Origin: Aureimonas sp. ME7
Lineage (GTDB): Bacteria > Pseudomonadota > Alphaproteobacteria > Rhizobiales > Rhizobiaceae
Assembly (NCBI RefSeq): GCF_903970965.1
Contig: NZ_CAJCKW010000008.1
Coordinates: 175,027-239,026 of the forward strand
Length of the DNA: 64,000 nucleotides
Direction of reading: 5' to 3'
Of the stretch, positions 53,635-64,000 are shown piece after piece (position 1 is the first letter of the stretch; every line of letters starts with the position of its first letter). Position numbers and translations under genes: made by a program. The notes under the pieces are model-generated. The model was given only the letters and a program-made list of their open reading frames with translations, was not told where the DNA came from and ran no database searches.

Positions 53635-53670
53635 GATCGTGCCGGCTTCCCCGGTTCCAAGGTTTCGCGC

Positions 53671-57453
<3,783 letters not shown>

Positions 57454-58315
57454 CGGGTGGGTTCATTGGTTTCGATGCGAGGCTATACCCGCCCTATGCC
57501 GCCACGTTATCCGGCTTCCTGACGCCCTTCGCGCTCGTCGCTGACCTTATCCGCGTCGGCATGTGCATGGCGCAAGAGGCAGCCGTGATCGCGGCGCGCT
57601 GCGAAGGATTGATGGTGGCACGCCAGGACCTTTAGCGGCTGGGAAATGCTTCTTACCGCCGCGCTGTTCGCGCTCGGTGGTGCCCGGGTCGCCTACGGCT
57701 TGGACAACTACGTTATCAGCTGAGTCCAGATCGCCTCCGCGCTATCCAACTCACTCGCCAAGACGGTGGCGCCCGCGAGGCCTGCGCCTGGGTCGCCGAC
57801 TGTACCGATCGTTCCTGGATGCGGATCGCCCCGGCGCTCGACCTTCTCGCTGGCTTCGCTAGGCCCCCGCTTGGATCGAAGGTGACGTCGACCGGGCAAT
57901 GGTTCGTGCGGCCCGTCTCCACCCTGTTCGATTTAATACCGAGGGGGCGACGGGCAGCGCTCTGGGGAGGAGGTCCGAGCATCCGGAGGCCCGGCGACGC
58001 GCTTCCCTCGTGTGCAACACGGGCAAGAGGGCTCAAAACGCCGTCGCTGCAGGCACGTCGCCCCCCGCCTCGCTTGCCCCTACGACAACTCACATGGCTG
58101 ATGCCACGCAATAACTCTCTCAACCCGAACCGCATCGGCGATCGACCTGGTTCGTCCACCGGTCTCGAAGCGGGCCGACGAGAGAGCAGTGGTATCGGAC
58201 CCGTTCGTTGATCGAAAGCGGAGAGGAAGGGTGGAGGGGCGCACCGGAAAACGCTTGCGGTCGGCAATGGACCCCAACCCGTCCCCAAGTGGTCAGACCA
58301 CGGACGGATCACCTG
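57454..58315. other. Gene-poor eroded stretch between metH and the broken GntR gene
   Basis: 862 bases without a convincing gene. A 61-codon frame at 57450-57635 and a short hydrophobic frame at 57646-57723 (MLLTAALFALGGARVAYGLD) look like gene ends. The latter faintly recalls a DoxX-type C-terminus but is too short to name. From 57720 to 58200 all frames are interrupted or biased in the way shadows are. With the pseudogene and transposon debris just right of it, this is best read as decaying accessory DNA. Confidence 0.5.
58289..58301. promoter_or_regulatory. FadR-subfamily GntR operator
   Basis: GTGGTC-A-GACCAC is a perfect 13-bp inverted repeat, 14 bases before the start of the GntR-family gene. 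It contains TGGT-N3-ACCA, matching the TNGTNNNACNA core bound by FadR-subfamily GntR regulators, so it is a probable autoregulatory site that has outlived its regulator. Confidence 0.6.
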
Positions 58316-59043
58316 ATGAGCGGCGACGTCTCCATCACGCGCGGCGACAGCGACATCCCGAGCGGCTACGAGCGGGTCGTCTCGTTTCTGCGCGAGCAGT
58401 TGTTGTCGGGCCAGCTCAAGACCGGGGACTGCCTTCTGCCCGAGCGCGAGCTTTCGGCCCGCCTCAATGTCAGCCGTCCCATGCTGCGCGAGGCGCTTCG
58501 CGCGCTGGCGATGATCGGGGCGGTCGAGATCCGGCACGGTGTCGGCACGATCGTGAAGCGACCGGACGTGTCGACGCTCGGCGAGTTCTTCTCCTTCGTG
58601 CTGGCGCAGCAGGCGGACGTGATCGACGACATCATGGAAGAGCGCATCGCGATCGAACACCATGCGCCTCGCCTGCCGCCGGGCGACGCAGCCCGATCTC
58701 GATCGGATCGCCGACGCCCTGAAGCTGATCGGCGAGACCATCCACGACGTGGAGGCGGGCGGCGCCGCCGACTTTCGTTTCCACGAGGCGATCGTGCGCG
58801 CCGCCCGCTCGCCGACGCTCGTCAGCATCTAGGGATCGCTCTCGGCCCTGATGATGCGCTCGCATCTCGACCGTCGCGAGCAGATCATTCGGATCGAGGG
58901 GATCGACGAGTTCCTGATCGACCACCATCGGCTGATCTTCTCCGCCATCCTCGATCACGATGCTCGAAGCCGCGCAACGCCTGGTGGAGAGCCGGGGCAT
59001 GGCCCCTCGCTCCAACCCGTCAACCGGCCAGAACGCAAGAAAC
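58316..59043 (+). pseudogene. GntR (FadR subfamily) transcriptional regulator, broken
   Basis: From ATG 58316 the product starts as a normal FadR-type regulator: winged helix with LPERELSARLNVSRPMLREA and LRALAMIGAVEIRHGVGTIV. After about residue 115 (IMEERIAIE, near 58660) the frame shifts. The FCD-type effector domain continues in another frame as QPDLDRIADALKLIGETIHD and DFRFHEAIVRAARSPTLVS. A TAG stop at 58830 interrupts SI-GSLSALMMRSHL, and IDEFLIDHHRLIFSAILDHD is followed by another shift near 58960. At least three lesions make it non-functional. It precedes rpiB-like and dehydrogenase genes and probably controlled that lost catabolic operon. Confidence 0.85.
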
Positions 59044-59048
59044 AATTC

Positions 59049-59495
59049 ATGAAGATCGTGATCGGCAGCGACCATGCCGGCTTTGCGCTGAAGGGTCAGG
59101 TGATCGAGCATCTCAAGGCCGCCGGCCACGAGGTCGAGGATGTCGGGAGCTTCGGCCCGAACCTGGTCGATTTCCCCGATATCGCCCGTCTCGTCTGCGA
59201 CAAGGTGCGCGGCCGGGACGCCGAGCGCGGCCTTCTCGTCTGTGGAACCGGTGTCGGCGCCGCGATCGCGGCCAACAAGATCCGCGGCATCCGCGCGGCC
59301 GTCTGCCACGACGTCCATTCGGCCCATCAGTCGGTCGAGCATGACGACGTCAACGTCATGTGCATCGGCGCCCAGATCGTCGGCCCGTGGCTGGCGGCCG
59401 ATCTCGTGGACGCCTTCTTCTCCGCCGAGTTCGACCGCAACGAGGATTTCGTGCGCCGCGTCGAAAAGCTCGCGCAACTCGAGACGGCGGATTGA
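59049..59495 (+). CDS. RpiB/LacAB-family sugar-phosphate isomerase
   Basis: 148 residues from ATG 59049. The RpiB fold is clear from MKIVIGSDHAGFALKGQVIE, GLLVCGTGVGAAIAANKIRG (catalytic Cys and the anion-hole Gly-rich loop), the active-site His in AAVCHDVHSAHQSVEHDDVN, and VMCIGAQIVG. The family isomerises ribose 5-phosphate/ribulose 5-phosphate, or in catabolic operons other aldose/ketose phosphates such as erythrulose 4-phosphate. Because it sits between a GntR regulator and a hydroxyacid dehydrogenase, a catabolic role on a four- or five-carbon sugar is more likely than housekeeping Rpi. It appears intact although both neighbours are broken. Confidence 0.9.
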   Translation: MKIVIGSDHAGFALKGQVIEHLKAAGHEVEDVGSFGPNLVDFPDIARLVCDKVRGRDAERGLLVCGTGVGAAIAANKIRGIRAAVCHDVHSAHQSVEHDDVNVMCIGAQIVGPWLAADLVDAFFSAEFDRNEDFVRRVEKLAQLETAD

Positions 59496-59532
59496 TCGGC
59501 TGGATGTCACGCATTCGGGTGGGAGGAAGAGC

Positions 59533-59940
59533 ATGACCGCTGCGAACACGGTGCGGGTCGGTTTCGTCGGCCTCGGCACGATGGGCCGCGAGATGGCCCG
59601 CAATCTGGTGGAGGCGGGCTTCCCCGTCGCCGCCTACGACATCGATCCGGCGGCGGTCGAGGCCCTGGCCCGCATCGGCACGCGCCCGGCGGCCGACGCG
59701 GCGGCGGCGGGCGCGGATGCCGACGTCGGCGTCACCATGCTGTCGGACACGCCGCATGTCGAGGCGGTGGCGTTGGGGGCGGGCGGTCTTGCCGGGTCGA
59801 TGGCTGCCCCTTTGAACTGCGACCGAACACGGCCCGGCACGCCGCGCAGGGACCACGTCGGCGCAAACACACAAGCGCTTGTCGCCAGGCATCCGAAATC
59901 TGCGGCCGTCACGGGGGCGCTCCTCGGCGACGTCGCATGA
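59533..59940 (+). pseudogene. Truncated NAD-dependent hydroxyacid dehydrogenase (HIBDH/6PGDH-like)
   Basis: ATG 59533 begins a normal beta-hydroxyacid dehydrogenase N-terminus: VRVGFVGLGTMGREMARNLV with the GxGxMG dinucleotide motif, then VGVTMLSDTPHVEAVALGAG. Similarity ends near 59812, about 95 codons in (GGLAGSMA), where a usual protein would enter the catalytic half of about 200 residues. The frame runs on to 59940 through antisense transposase sequence. The junction coincides with the cut end of the IS3-type orfB remnant, so an insertion followed by deletion removed the rest. It belonged with the rpiB-like gene and GntR in a small catabolic operon. Confidence 0.85.
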
Positions 59941-60640
59941 CCAGACGTGGTCGCGGTGTTCGGGCCGGAAACGGATGCAGGCGCCGTCGTTCGGCCAAAA
60001 GCGGCTCCGCTTGGGTTGCTTTGGCTGGCACCGTCCGCCCCTCGCGCCGCCCAATCCGCTCGACCTGGCGACGTTCACCTCGACTTGGCGACGTTCACCA
60101 CCCAGCCTGCATCACGCGAAGGACCGTGATCCGGCGATAGCCATGGCGGCCGTACTGGCGCGCCAGCGCGACGATGTCGGCCATGGGCAGGTCTTCGTTA
60201 TCTCGGCTCCGCGGCCCCTTGCCTTGCCTTGCGTTGCATAGAGCGATGCTGTCCGAGCGCCCTGGACATGCGGCGCTCGGATGCAGCCAGATGCCGCGGC
60301 ACATGCTCGATGCCAACGCGCCAAGGCGCGGGGCTCAACAGGTTCCCGAGGCGTTCGGCAAAGCCTCACCCTTCCGGATCAGCGTCTCCAGCGTCCGGTC
60401 CGCCACCGCCCTGCGCAGTCGAGCGTTCTCGATCTCAAGGTCCTTCAGGCGCTTGACCCAGGGCAGCCTCCAGGCCGCCGACCTCCTTGCGCCAGCAATC
60501 CCGAGGTCACCTCCGTCATACTAATCGAGCGGATCGCGTCCGACGCCCTTTGCCCTTGCGACGCCAGGACCTCGACCCGGCGCATCTGGGCCACGACCTC
60601 TTCAGGCTTGCGGATCTGCTTTCGCCTGTCCCTTCTCGCG
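59816..60640 (-). mobile_element. Decayed IS3-family insertion sequence (orfA and orfB fragments)
   Basis: Read on the minus strand. From about 60640 an orfA start is recognisable (RRKQIRKPEEVVAQMRRVEV, then VLASQGQRASDAIRSISMTE), frameshifted, then its coiled-coil end (VKRLKDLEIENARLRRAVAD, TLETLIRKGEAL) near 60460-60350. orfB follows with DIVALARQYGRHGYRRITVL (60180-60120), PKQPKRSRFWPNDGACIRFR then PEHRDHVWSCDVAEERPRDG (about 60020-59900), and LRGVPGRVRS near 59835, where it is cut. Frames are broken repeatedly and no complete product is possible. A 20-bp tandem duplication (60061-60100) lies inside orfB. It is the same general IS3 subgroup as the element at the right edge. Confidence 0.82.
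60061..60100. repeat. 20-bp tandem duplication inside the decayed transposase
   Basis: CGACCTGGCGACGTTCACCT is followed at once by CGACTTGGCGACGTTCACCA, two units differing at two positions. On the minus strand it duplicates the VNVA codons of orfB after QAGW and breaks its frame. Confidence 0.8.
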
Positions 60641-60937
60641 TTGGCTCAAAGCCATGCTGCAGCGCAGACCACGCCAGTGGTGGAGGATTACTCCGTCATC
60701 AAACACGTTGAAGTCAATGACGCGACCGTGCGCATCATTGGAGACACCGCCACGCTCGAACAGGCAATTGACGGGATGCGTGCAGCCGCGATGCGCCATG
60801 GAAGGCAATTGATGTTCGCAGATCTGTACGGAAGTGGCGCACCTAGACGGCTCTGACTCGAACGAATTGTTCGAGGTTCTGATCGCCTGGGATGCCCAGC
60901 TCACGCACCGCAAATCGTTGGATTTGCAGGTGCCGCC
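60641..60937 (+). other. Possible recombinase C-terminal remnant and lead-in to the mobilization genes
   Basis: Between the IS remnant and mobC, a forward frame (about 60650-60856) encodes VVEDYSVIKHVEVNDATVRI followed by IGDTATLEQAIDGMRAAA. It reminds me of the C-terminal tail of serine site-specific recombinases found at the ends of integrative elements. It has no start of its own and is preceded by transposon debris, so if correct it is only a fragment. The last 80 bases hold nothing recognisable beyond the lead to the mobC-like gene. Confidence 0.3.
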
Positions 60938-61399
60938 ATGCTCTCCCTAGGCGATCTCTTCCTCACCGAAGCCCAGCCGCCCGCGCCGCATTCCGGTAAT
61001 ACCGCCCCGCCTTCGGTAGCCGGCGGCAGCGAGAAGCGCCCTGCGCCCTTTTCGATCCGGCTCACCAAGTCGGACCGCGCCCGCCTGGCTCTGGAGGCCG
61101 CGGGCGCTCCGCTGGGTGCCTATATCAAGGCAAAAATCCTTGGCGCTCCGCCGGTCCGCACCTACCGGACGACGTTGACGGTGCAGGATCAGGCCAGCCT
61201 CGCCCAGCTCGTCACCGTGCTGGGCCGGGCCAAGCTGTTTCAGAACCTCTCGGAGCTGGCGGACCTCGCCCGCTCCGGTTCGCTGCTCATCGACGAGACG
61301 ACAACGAGGCAGATCGAGAGCGCACTCGCCGATGTGGCAGAGATGCGCCGCCTGCTCATGTCCGCCCTCGGGCTCAAAGCCACGGAGCGGGCGTCATGA
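60938..61399 (+). CDS. MobC-like relaxosome accessory protein
   Basis: 153 residues. After a variable Pro/Ala-rich N-terminus comes a ribbon-helix-helix-like segment FSIRLTKSDRARLALEAAGA then PLGAYIKAKILG. The body QNLSELADLARSGSLLIDET and an amphipathic C-terminus (IESALADVAEMRRLLMSALG) resemble plasmid mobilization MobC proteins that help the relaxase open oriT. The stop overlaps the relaxase start by 4 bases (ATGA), which supports the assignment. The oriT should lie just upstream; no obvious inverted repeat with a nic-like core was identified by eye. Confidence 0.75.
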   Translation: MLSLGDLFLTEAQPPAPHSGNTAPPSVAGGSEKRPAPFSIRLTKSDRARLALEAAGAPLGAYIKAKILGAPPVRTYRTTLTVQDQASLAQLVTVLGRAKLFQNLSELADLARSGSLLIDETTTRQIESALADVAEMRRLLMSALGLKATERAS

Positions 61400-62688
61400 T
61401 CCTGAAGGGCTCCCAGCGCGGCGGCGGCAAGGACTTGGCCACTCACCTCATGAAGGTGACCGACAACGAGCATGTCCGCATCCACGAGCTGCGCGGTTTT
61501 TCCTGCGAGACGCTGCGCGGGGCGTTCCAGGAGATCGAGGCCACCAGCCGGGCGACGCGCTGCCGGCAGTATCTGTTCTCGCTGTCGCTCTCCCCGCCCT
61601 CGTCCGCATCGGTCGGAGTCGAGCAGTACGAGGCGGCAATCGCCCGGATCGAGGACCGGCTCGGCCTGGAAGGCCAGCCGCGCGCCATCGTCTTCCATGA
61701 GAAGGAAGGCCGCCGCCATGCGCATTGCGTCTGGAGCCGGATCGACACCGATGCCGGCAAGGCGGTGCCACTGCCGTTCTTCAAAACCAAGCTCATGGGG
61801 ATCAGCCGTGATCTCTATCTGGAACATGGCTGGGCGATGCCGCGCGGCATCGCCGAGGCCGGCAAGCGCGACCCCACAAACTTCACCCTCGCCGAATGGC
61901 AGCAGGCCAAGCGCAACGGCCAGGACCCGCGCTGGCTCAAAAGCACGGTTCAGGATTGCTGGAACCGCTCGGACGGCAAGGACGCCTTTGCCAGGGCGCT
62001 CGAAGATCGCGGCCTGTTCCTGGCAAGGGGCGACCGGCGCAGCCATGTCGTCGTCGATTTTACCGGCGAGGTCCACGCACTCTCCCGCGCCGTCGCGCTG
62101 AAGACGAAGGACGTTCGCGCCCGCCTTGGCGATGGCGCGGACCTTCCGTCCGTCGAGGAGACGCTTGGTAAGCTCGCCAACCTGATGAGCCCGGCCATGC
62201 GCCGGCATGTCGAGGAAAGCCGGACGCGGTTCGACAAACAGGCCGCGAAGATCGAGCGGCAGCGGGCCGAGCTTGTCGAGCGCCAGCGCCAGGAGCGCCG
62301 GACGCTTGCGGAGGCGCATAAGCGCCGCGTTGCAGACGAGACCAGAGCGCTCGCCGCCGCCATGCCAAGAGGCTTCAAGGCGCTATGGGCCAGGATCAAC
62401 GGCCAGTACAAGGCGCAGCGGCTCAACAATGAGGCGCAGACACAGCGGACGCGCTCCCACATAGCGCGGGAGCGGCAACGTCAGGCTGAGACGCAGCAGG
62501 ACGAACGCCAGTCTCTTCAAGTCCAGATCAAGGCGCTGCGCGACCGGCAGGCGGAGCAGCTCCTCTCCTTACGCGGTGACATTGGCCGCTTCGCGAAGAT
62601 GCGCCGCGCGCAGGAGATGCCGCCGCTCGCGCGCGAGCGCGGAACGCTGTCCCGCGATCAATCCCTCGGCCTCAAGCTCGAACGCTAA
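61396..62688 (+). CDS. Relaxase (MobA/VirD2-like mobilization nuclease)
   Basis: 430 residues. The N-terminal relaxase domain has the histidine triad motif III in IVFHEKEGRRHAHCVWSRID (H101, E102, H108, H110). The catalytic tyrosine is probably Tyr59 (CRQYLFSLSLSP) or Tyr78 (GVEQYEAAIARIED). MILKGSQRGGGKDLATHLMK at the start is typical of this rhizobial/proteobacterial group. Residues about 265-400 are a long charged coiled coil rich in Arg/Gln/Glu (KIERQRAELVERQRQERRTL). It nicks oriT and leads DNA transfer using a conjugation machine supplied by another element or by the genes downstream. It overlaps mobC by 4 bases. Confidence 0.88.
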   Translation: MILKGSQRGGGKDLATHLMKVTDNEHVRIHELRGFSCETLRGAFQEIEATSRATRCRQYLFSLSLSPPSSASVGVEQYEAAIARIEDRLGLEGQPRAIVFHEKEGRRHAHCVWSRIDTDAGKAVPLPFFKTKLMGISRDLYLEHGWAMPRGIAEAGKRDPTNFTLAEWQQAKRNGQDPRWLKSTVQDCWNRSDGKDAFARALEDRGLFLARGDRRSHVVVDFTGEVHALSRAVALKTKDVRARLGDGADLPSVEETLGKLANLMSPAMRRHVEESRTRFDKQAAKIERQRAELVERQRQERRTLAEAHKRRVADETRALAAAMPRGFKALWARINGQYKAQRLNNEAQTQRTRSHIARERQRQAETQQDERQSLQVQIKALRDRQAEQLLSLRGDIGRFAKMRRAQEMPPLARERGTLSRDQSLGLKLER

Positions 62689-62715
62689 CGCTCACCAGAG
62701 GAGCATCGCAAAGCC

Positions 62716-63222
62716 ATGTCGAACCGTCCCACCTTTATGGGCGGCGTCCTTCTGATCGGCGTCGTCTCCTATCTCGCCTTTCTGTTCTCGCTCGCCCTGT
62801 TCGCCATCTCTGCCTTCCTGGCGAGTGTGCTGACGCTCCTGTGCGGCTTCGCCTGGAAGCGGCCCATCCGCCTGTTCCGGTTCTGGATCACGCCGCCGAT
62901 GGCAAAGGAGTTCATCGCGCGCGGCATCGCTGGCGCGATCATGCTGCCAGTGTTCGCCTGGTTTGCCGGGCGGCTGCTAACCTTCGAGGTCGCTTCCGAA
63001 GCCTGGTTCTATCTCGTGGTTGGCGGTTACTCGCTGGGCTCGGTCGGGATTGCCTACTGGCAGCTGAAGCTCGGCGTCCTGCACGATGTCGAATCTGTCT
63101 TCGAGATCGTCACGGACAAGCCGCAGATCGATCTCGTGCGCGAGCCGCATCCGCAATCGCTGATCGAGCAGACCGAGCCCTTCCGTTTTGCAGACTGGAA
63201 TGATGAGGAGGAGTTCAAATGA
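62716..63222 (+). CDS. Membrane protein of the mobilization block, unknown function
   Basis: 168 residues with three to four hydrophobic segments: GGVLLIGVVSYLAFLFSLAL and ISAFLASVLTLLCGF near the N-terminus, AGAIMLPVFAWFAGRLL at about 78-94, and WFYLVVGGYSLGSVGIAYW at about 98-116. An acidic soluble tail follows (VTDKPQIDLVREPHPQSLIE). I do not recognise the family. Position between a relaxase and traG, with a 4-base overlap into the next gene, suggests a transfer-associated inner-membrane protein such as a coupling-protein partner. Confidence 0.65.
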   Translation: MSNRPTFMGGVLLIGVVSYLAFLFSLALFAISAFLASVLTLLCGFAWKRPIRLFRFWITPPMAKEFIARGIAGAIMLPVFAWFAGRLLTFEVASEAWFYLVVGGYSLGSVGIAYWQLKLGVLHDVESVFEIVTDKPQIDLVREPHPQSLIEQTEPFRFADWNDEEEFK

Positions 63223-63446
63223 TCGATTGGTTGATATGGGGTAGCGCCATCCTGCGGCAGCGGCGGGCGCGGCACGAGCAGGAACTAGCGTGGCGGGATG
63301 CGGCAGAGGCGCGTGTTGCCCGCCTCCGCGCCGAGCGGCAGGCAGCGGCGCAGCTCGCCGCTATGCTGGAGGCCAACCCGTCCGGCCAGCTTGGCAATGC
63401 CCAGCTGAATGACCGGGAGGCATTGTGGCGCTCGGGCCTCTTATGA
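63219..63446 (+). CDS. Small coiled-coil protein of the mobilization block
   Basis: 75 residues. After MIDWLIWGSAILRQR most of the chain is a charged alpha-helix rich in Arg/Glu/Ala (ELAWRDAAEARVARLRAERQ). The start overlaps the previous stop and its own stop overlaps the traG start (ATGA at 63443), so it is translated as part of the operon. Function unknown. Confidence 0.65.
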   Translation: MIDWLIWGSAILRQRRARHEQELAWRDAAEARVARLRAERQAAAQLAAMLEANPSGQLGNAQLNDREALWRSGLL

Positions 63447-63875
63447 GCGCCCTCGTCCCCGTAACCGCCCGCAATCCGGCGATCCGGTCTGAGCCGCCGG
63501 CAAACATCCGGCGTGGGATCGAGTTGGGGTTCTTCGAGGGGCGTTCGCTGATTTACGACGGCACCGAGCCGGTGGCGATCGATGCGCAAGCCGGCAAAGG
63601 CAAGCTGACGCGGTTCCTTGGCGTTAATCTCGTCTCCCCGCGCACCCAGCACTTTACGAAAATCATCACGGACCCCAAAGACGGCGAGCTGGCCTGGGTG
63701 TCGTGGAAGACGCTGCGCGAAGAAGGCTATCGCGTGCGCTTCATCAATGCGCCTGGCCTTCACGGCTATCCGTCCGAGAGCTTCAATCCAAACACGAAAC
63801 TGCTGGAGGTCGCCGCCGATCCGGCACGGCATAAGCTGCTGTTCGAGACGGCGTACGATTGCGCGAGCTTCCACA
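63443..63875 (+). pseudogene. TraG/VirD4-type coupling protein, 5' part, interrupted by an insertion sequence
   Basis: About 144 codons of a type IV secretory coupling ATPase. The typical run is LGVNLVSPRTQHFTKIITDP, DGELAWVSWKTLREEGYRVR and GLHGYPSESFNPNTKLLEVA. The P-loop position reads AQAGKGKL (residues 48-55), where the usual Ser/Thr after Gly-Lys is replaced by Leu. Even this part may therefore be degenerate in nucleotide binding. Coupling proteins are normally 550-700 residues. At 63876 the reading enters an IS3-family end and stops at 63907. Whether the 3' half continues beyond the element is outside the window. Confidence 0.8.
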
Positions 63876-64000
63876 TGGTCTGCCCCCTGAAAAGTGGTCC
63901 TCCCTGAAGTAGGCTTTCGAGCTGATGGAGGACACGAGAATGGGACAGAAGAAGCACAAGCCGGAAGAGATCGTCGCCAAACTTCGGCAGGTGGACGTGT
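63876..64000 (+). mobile_element. IS3-family insertion sequence, left end (runs off the window)
   Basis: The element appears to begin TGGTCTGCCCCCTGAAAAGT at 63876, with the 5'-TG typical of IS3-family termini, and is followed after 64 bases by an orfA start. It interrupts traG. The right end and target duplication lie beyond the window, so the exact boundary is inferred from where traG similarity stops. Confidence 0.75.
63940..64000 (+). CDS. IS3-family transposase OrfA (N-terminal fragment at window edge)
   Basis: ATG 63940, preceded by GGAGGA at 63927-63932, reads MGQKKHKPEEIVAKLRQVDV to the window edge. This is the usual start of IS3-family OrfA helix-turn-helix proteins and closely parallels the decayed copy near 60600 (RKPEEVVAQMRRVEV). 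Unlike that copy, no lesion is visible in the part present. Confidence 0.8.
   Translation, partial: MGQKKHKPEEIVAKLRQVDV

Noticed and set aside
53503..53670. Cobalamin or SAM-II riboswitch before metH
   Set aside because: The 168-base gap lacks the B12-box and the SAM-II core. The palindrome is a better explanation of control.

Overview
The window is GC-rich, densely coding DNA from an alphaproteobacterium. The gene families point to the Hyphomicrobiales (Rhizobiales), and the yellow-pigment cluster makes a relative of Aurantimonas/Aureimonas plausible. Placement is by gene content and protein style only. The left 57 kb reads as stable chromosome. The right 6.5 kb is a decayed junction followed by the start of an integrated mobilizable element.

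Layout. 1-4 kb: outer-membrane module tamA-tamB (tamB runs off the left edge) and two small secreted BA14K-family proteins, all on the minus strand. 4.2-6.9 kb: a DNA-repair pair, a radical SAM protein and a DUF4130-UdgX fusion. 6.9-10.6 kb: a long hairpin repeat, D-lyxose isomerase, a HerA-like ATPase, a GNAT acetyltransferase and a DUF2585 membrane protein. 10.8-18.5 kb: a complete carotenoid cluster, crtX-crtY-crtI-crtB forward, crtZ and crtE reverse, then type 2 IPP isomerase forward. It predicts glucosylated zeaxanthin made from IPP/DMAPP. 18.5-20.3 kb: fbp and rpe. 20.6-21.7 kb: a TerC-family protein behind a structured leader. 22-27.5 kb: an ABC importer operon (binding protein, two permeases, ATPase) followed by a PhoD-like phosphatase. 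27.7-31.5 kb: a CHASE3 hybrid histidine kinase and a response regulator. 31.6-33.9 kb: glgX. 34-35.2 kb: an XRE-cupin regulator and a GNAT. 35.4-37.4 kb: an AI-2E family permease with an extra C-terminal domain. 37.8-44.3 kb: a tripartite tricarboxylate transporter (tctCBA) with a TctD-like regulator and an unusual kinase fused to a periplasmic binding protein. A SAF-domain oxidoreductase diverges from it. 45.8-48.4 kb: tonB-exbD-exbB. 48.7-52.7 kb: transketolase, 6-phosphogluconate dehydrogenase and a HAD phosphatase. 52.7-57.5 kb: a Tat-exported cyclase and cobalamin-dependent metH behind a strong palindrome.

57.5-60.9 kb is eroded: a broken GntR regulator that keeps a good operator, an intact rpiB-like isomerase, a dehydrogenase cut off by a decayed IS3-family element, and a possible recombinase tail. 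From 60.9 kb a mobilization block follows (mobC-like, relaxase, a membrane protein, a small coiled-coil protein, traG). traG is interrupted by a second, apparently fresh IS3-family element that runs off the right edge.

Central carbon genes (fbp, rpe, tkt, gnd, an rpiB-like gene) are spread through the window. They link gluconeogenesis and the pentose phosphate pathway to precursor supply. The most unusual item is the kinase/binding-protein fusion at 41.2-43.7 kb, which also carries a plausible internal start that could release the binding protein separately.
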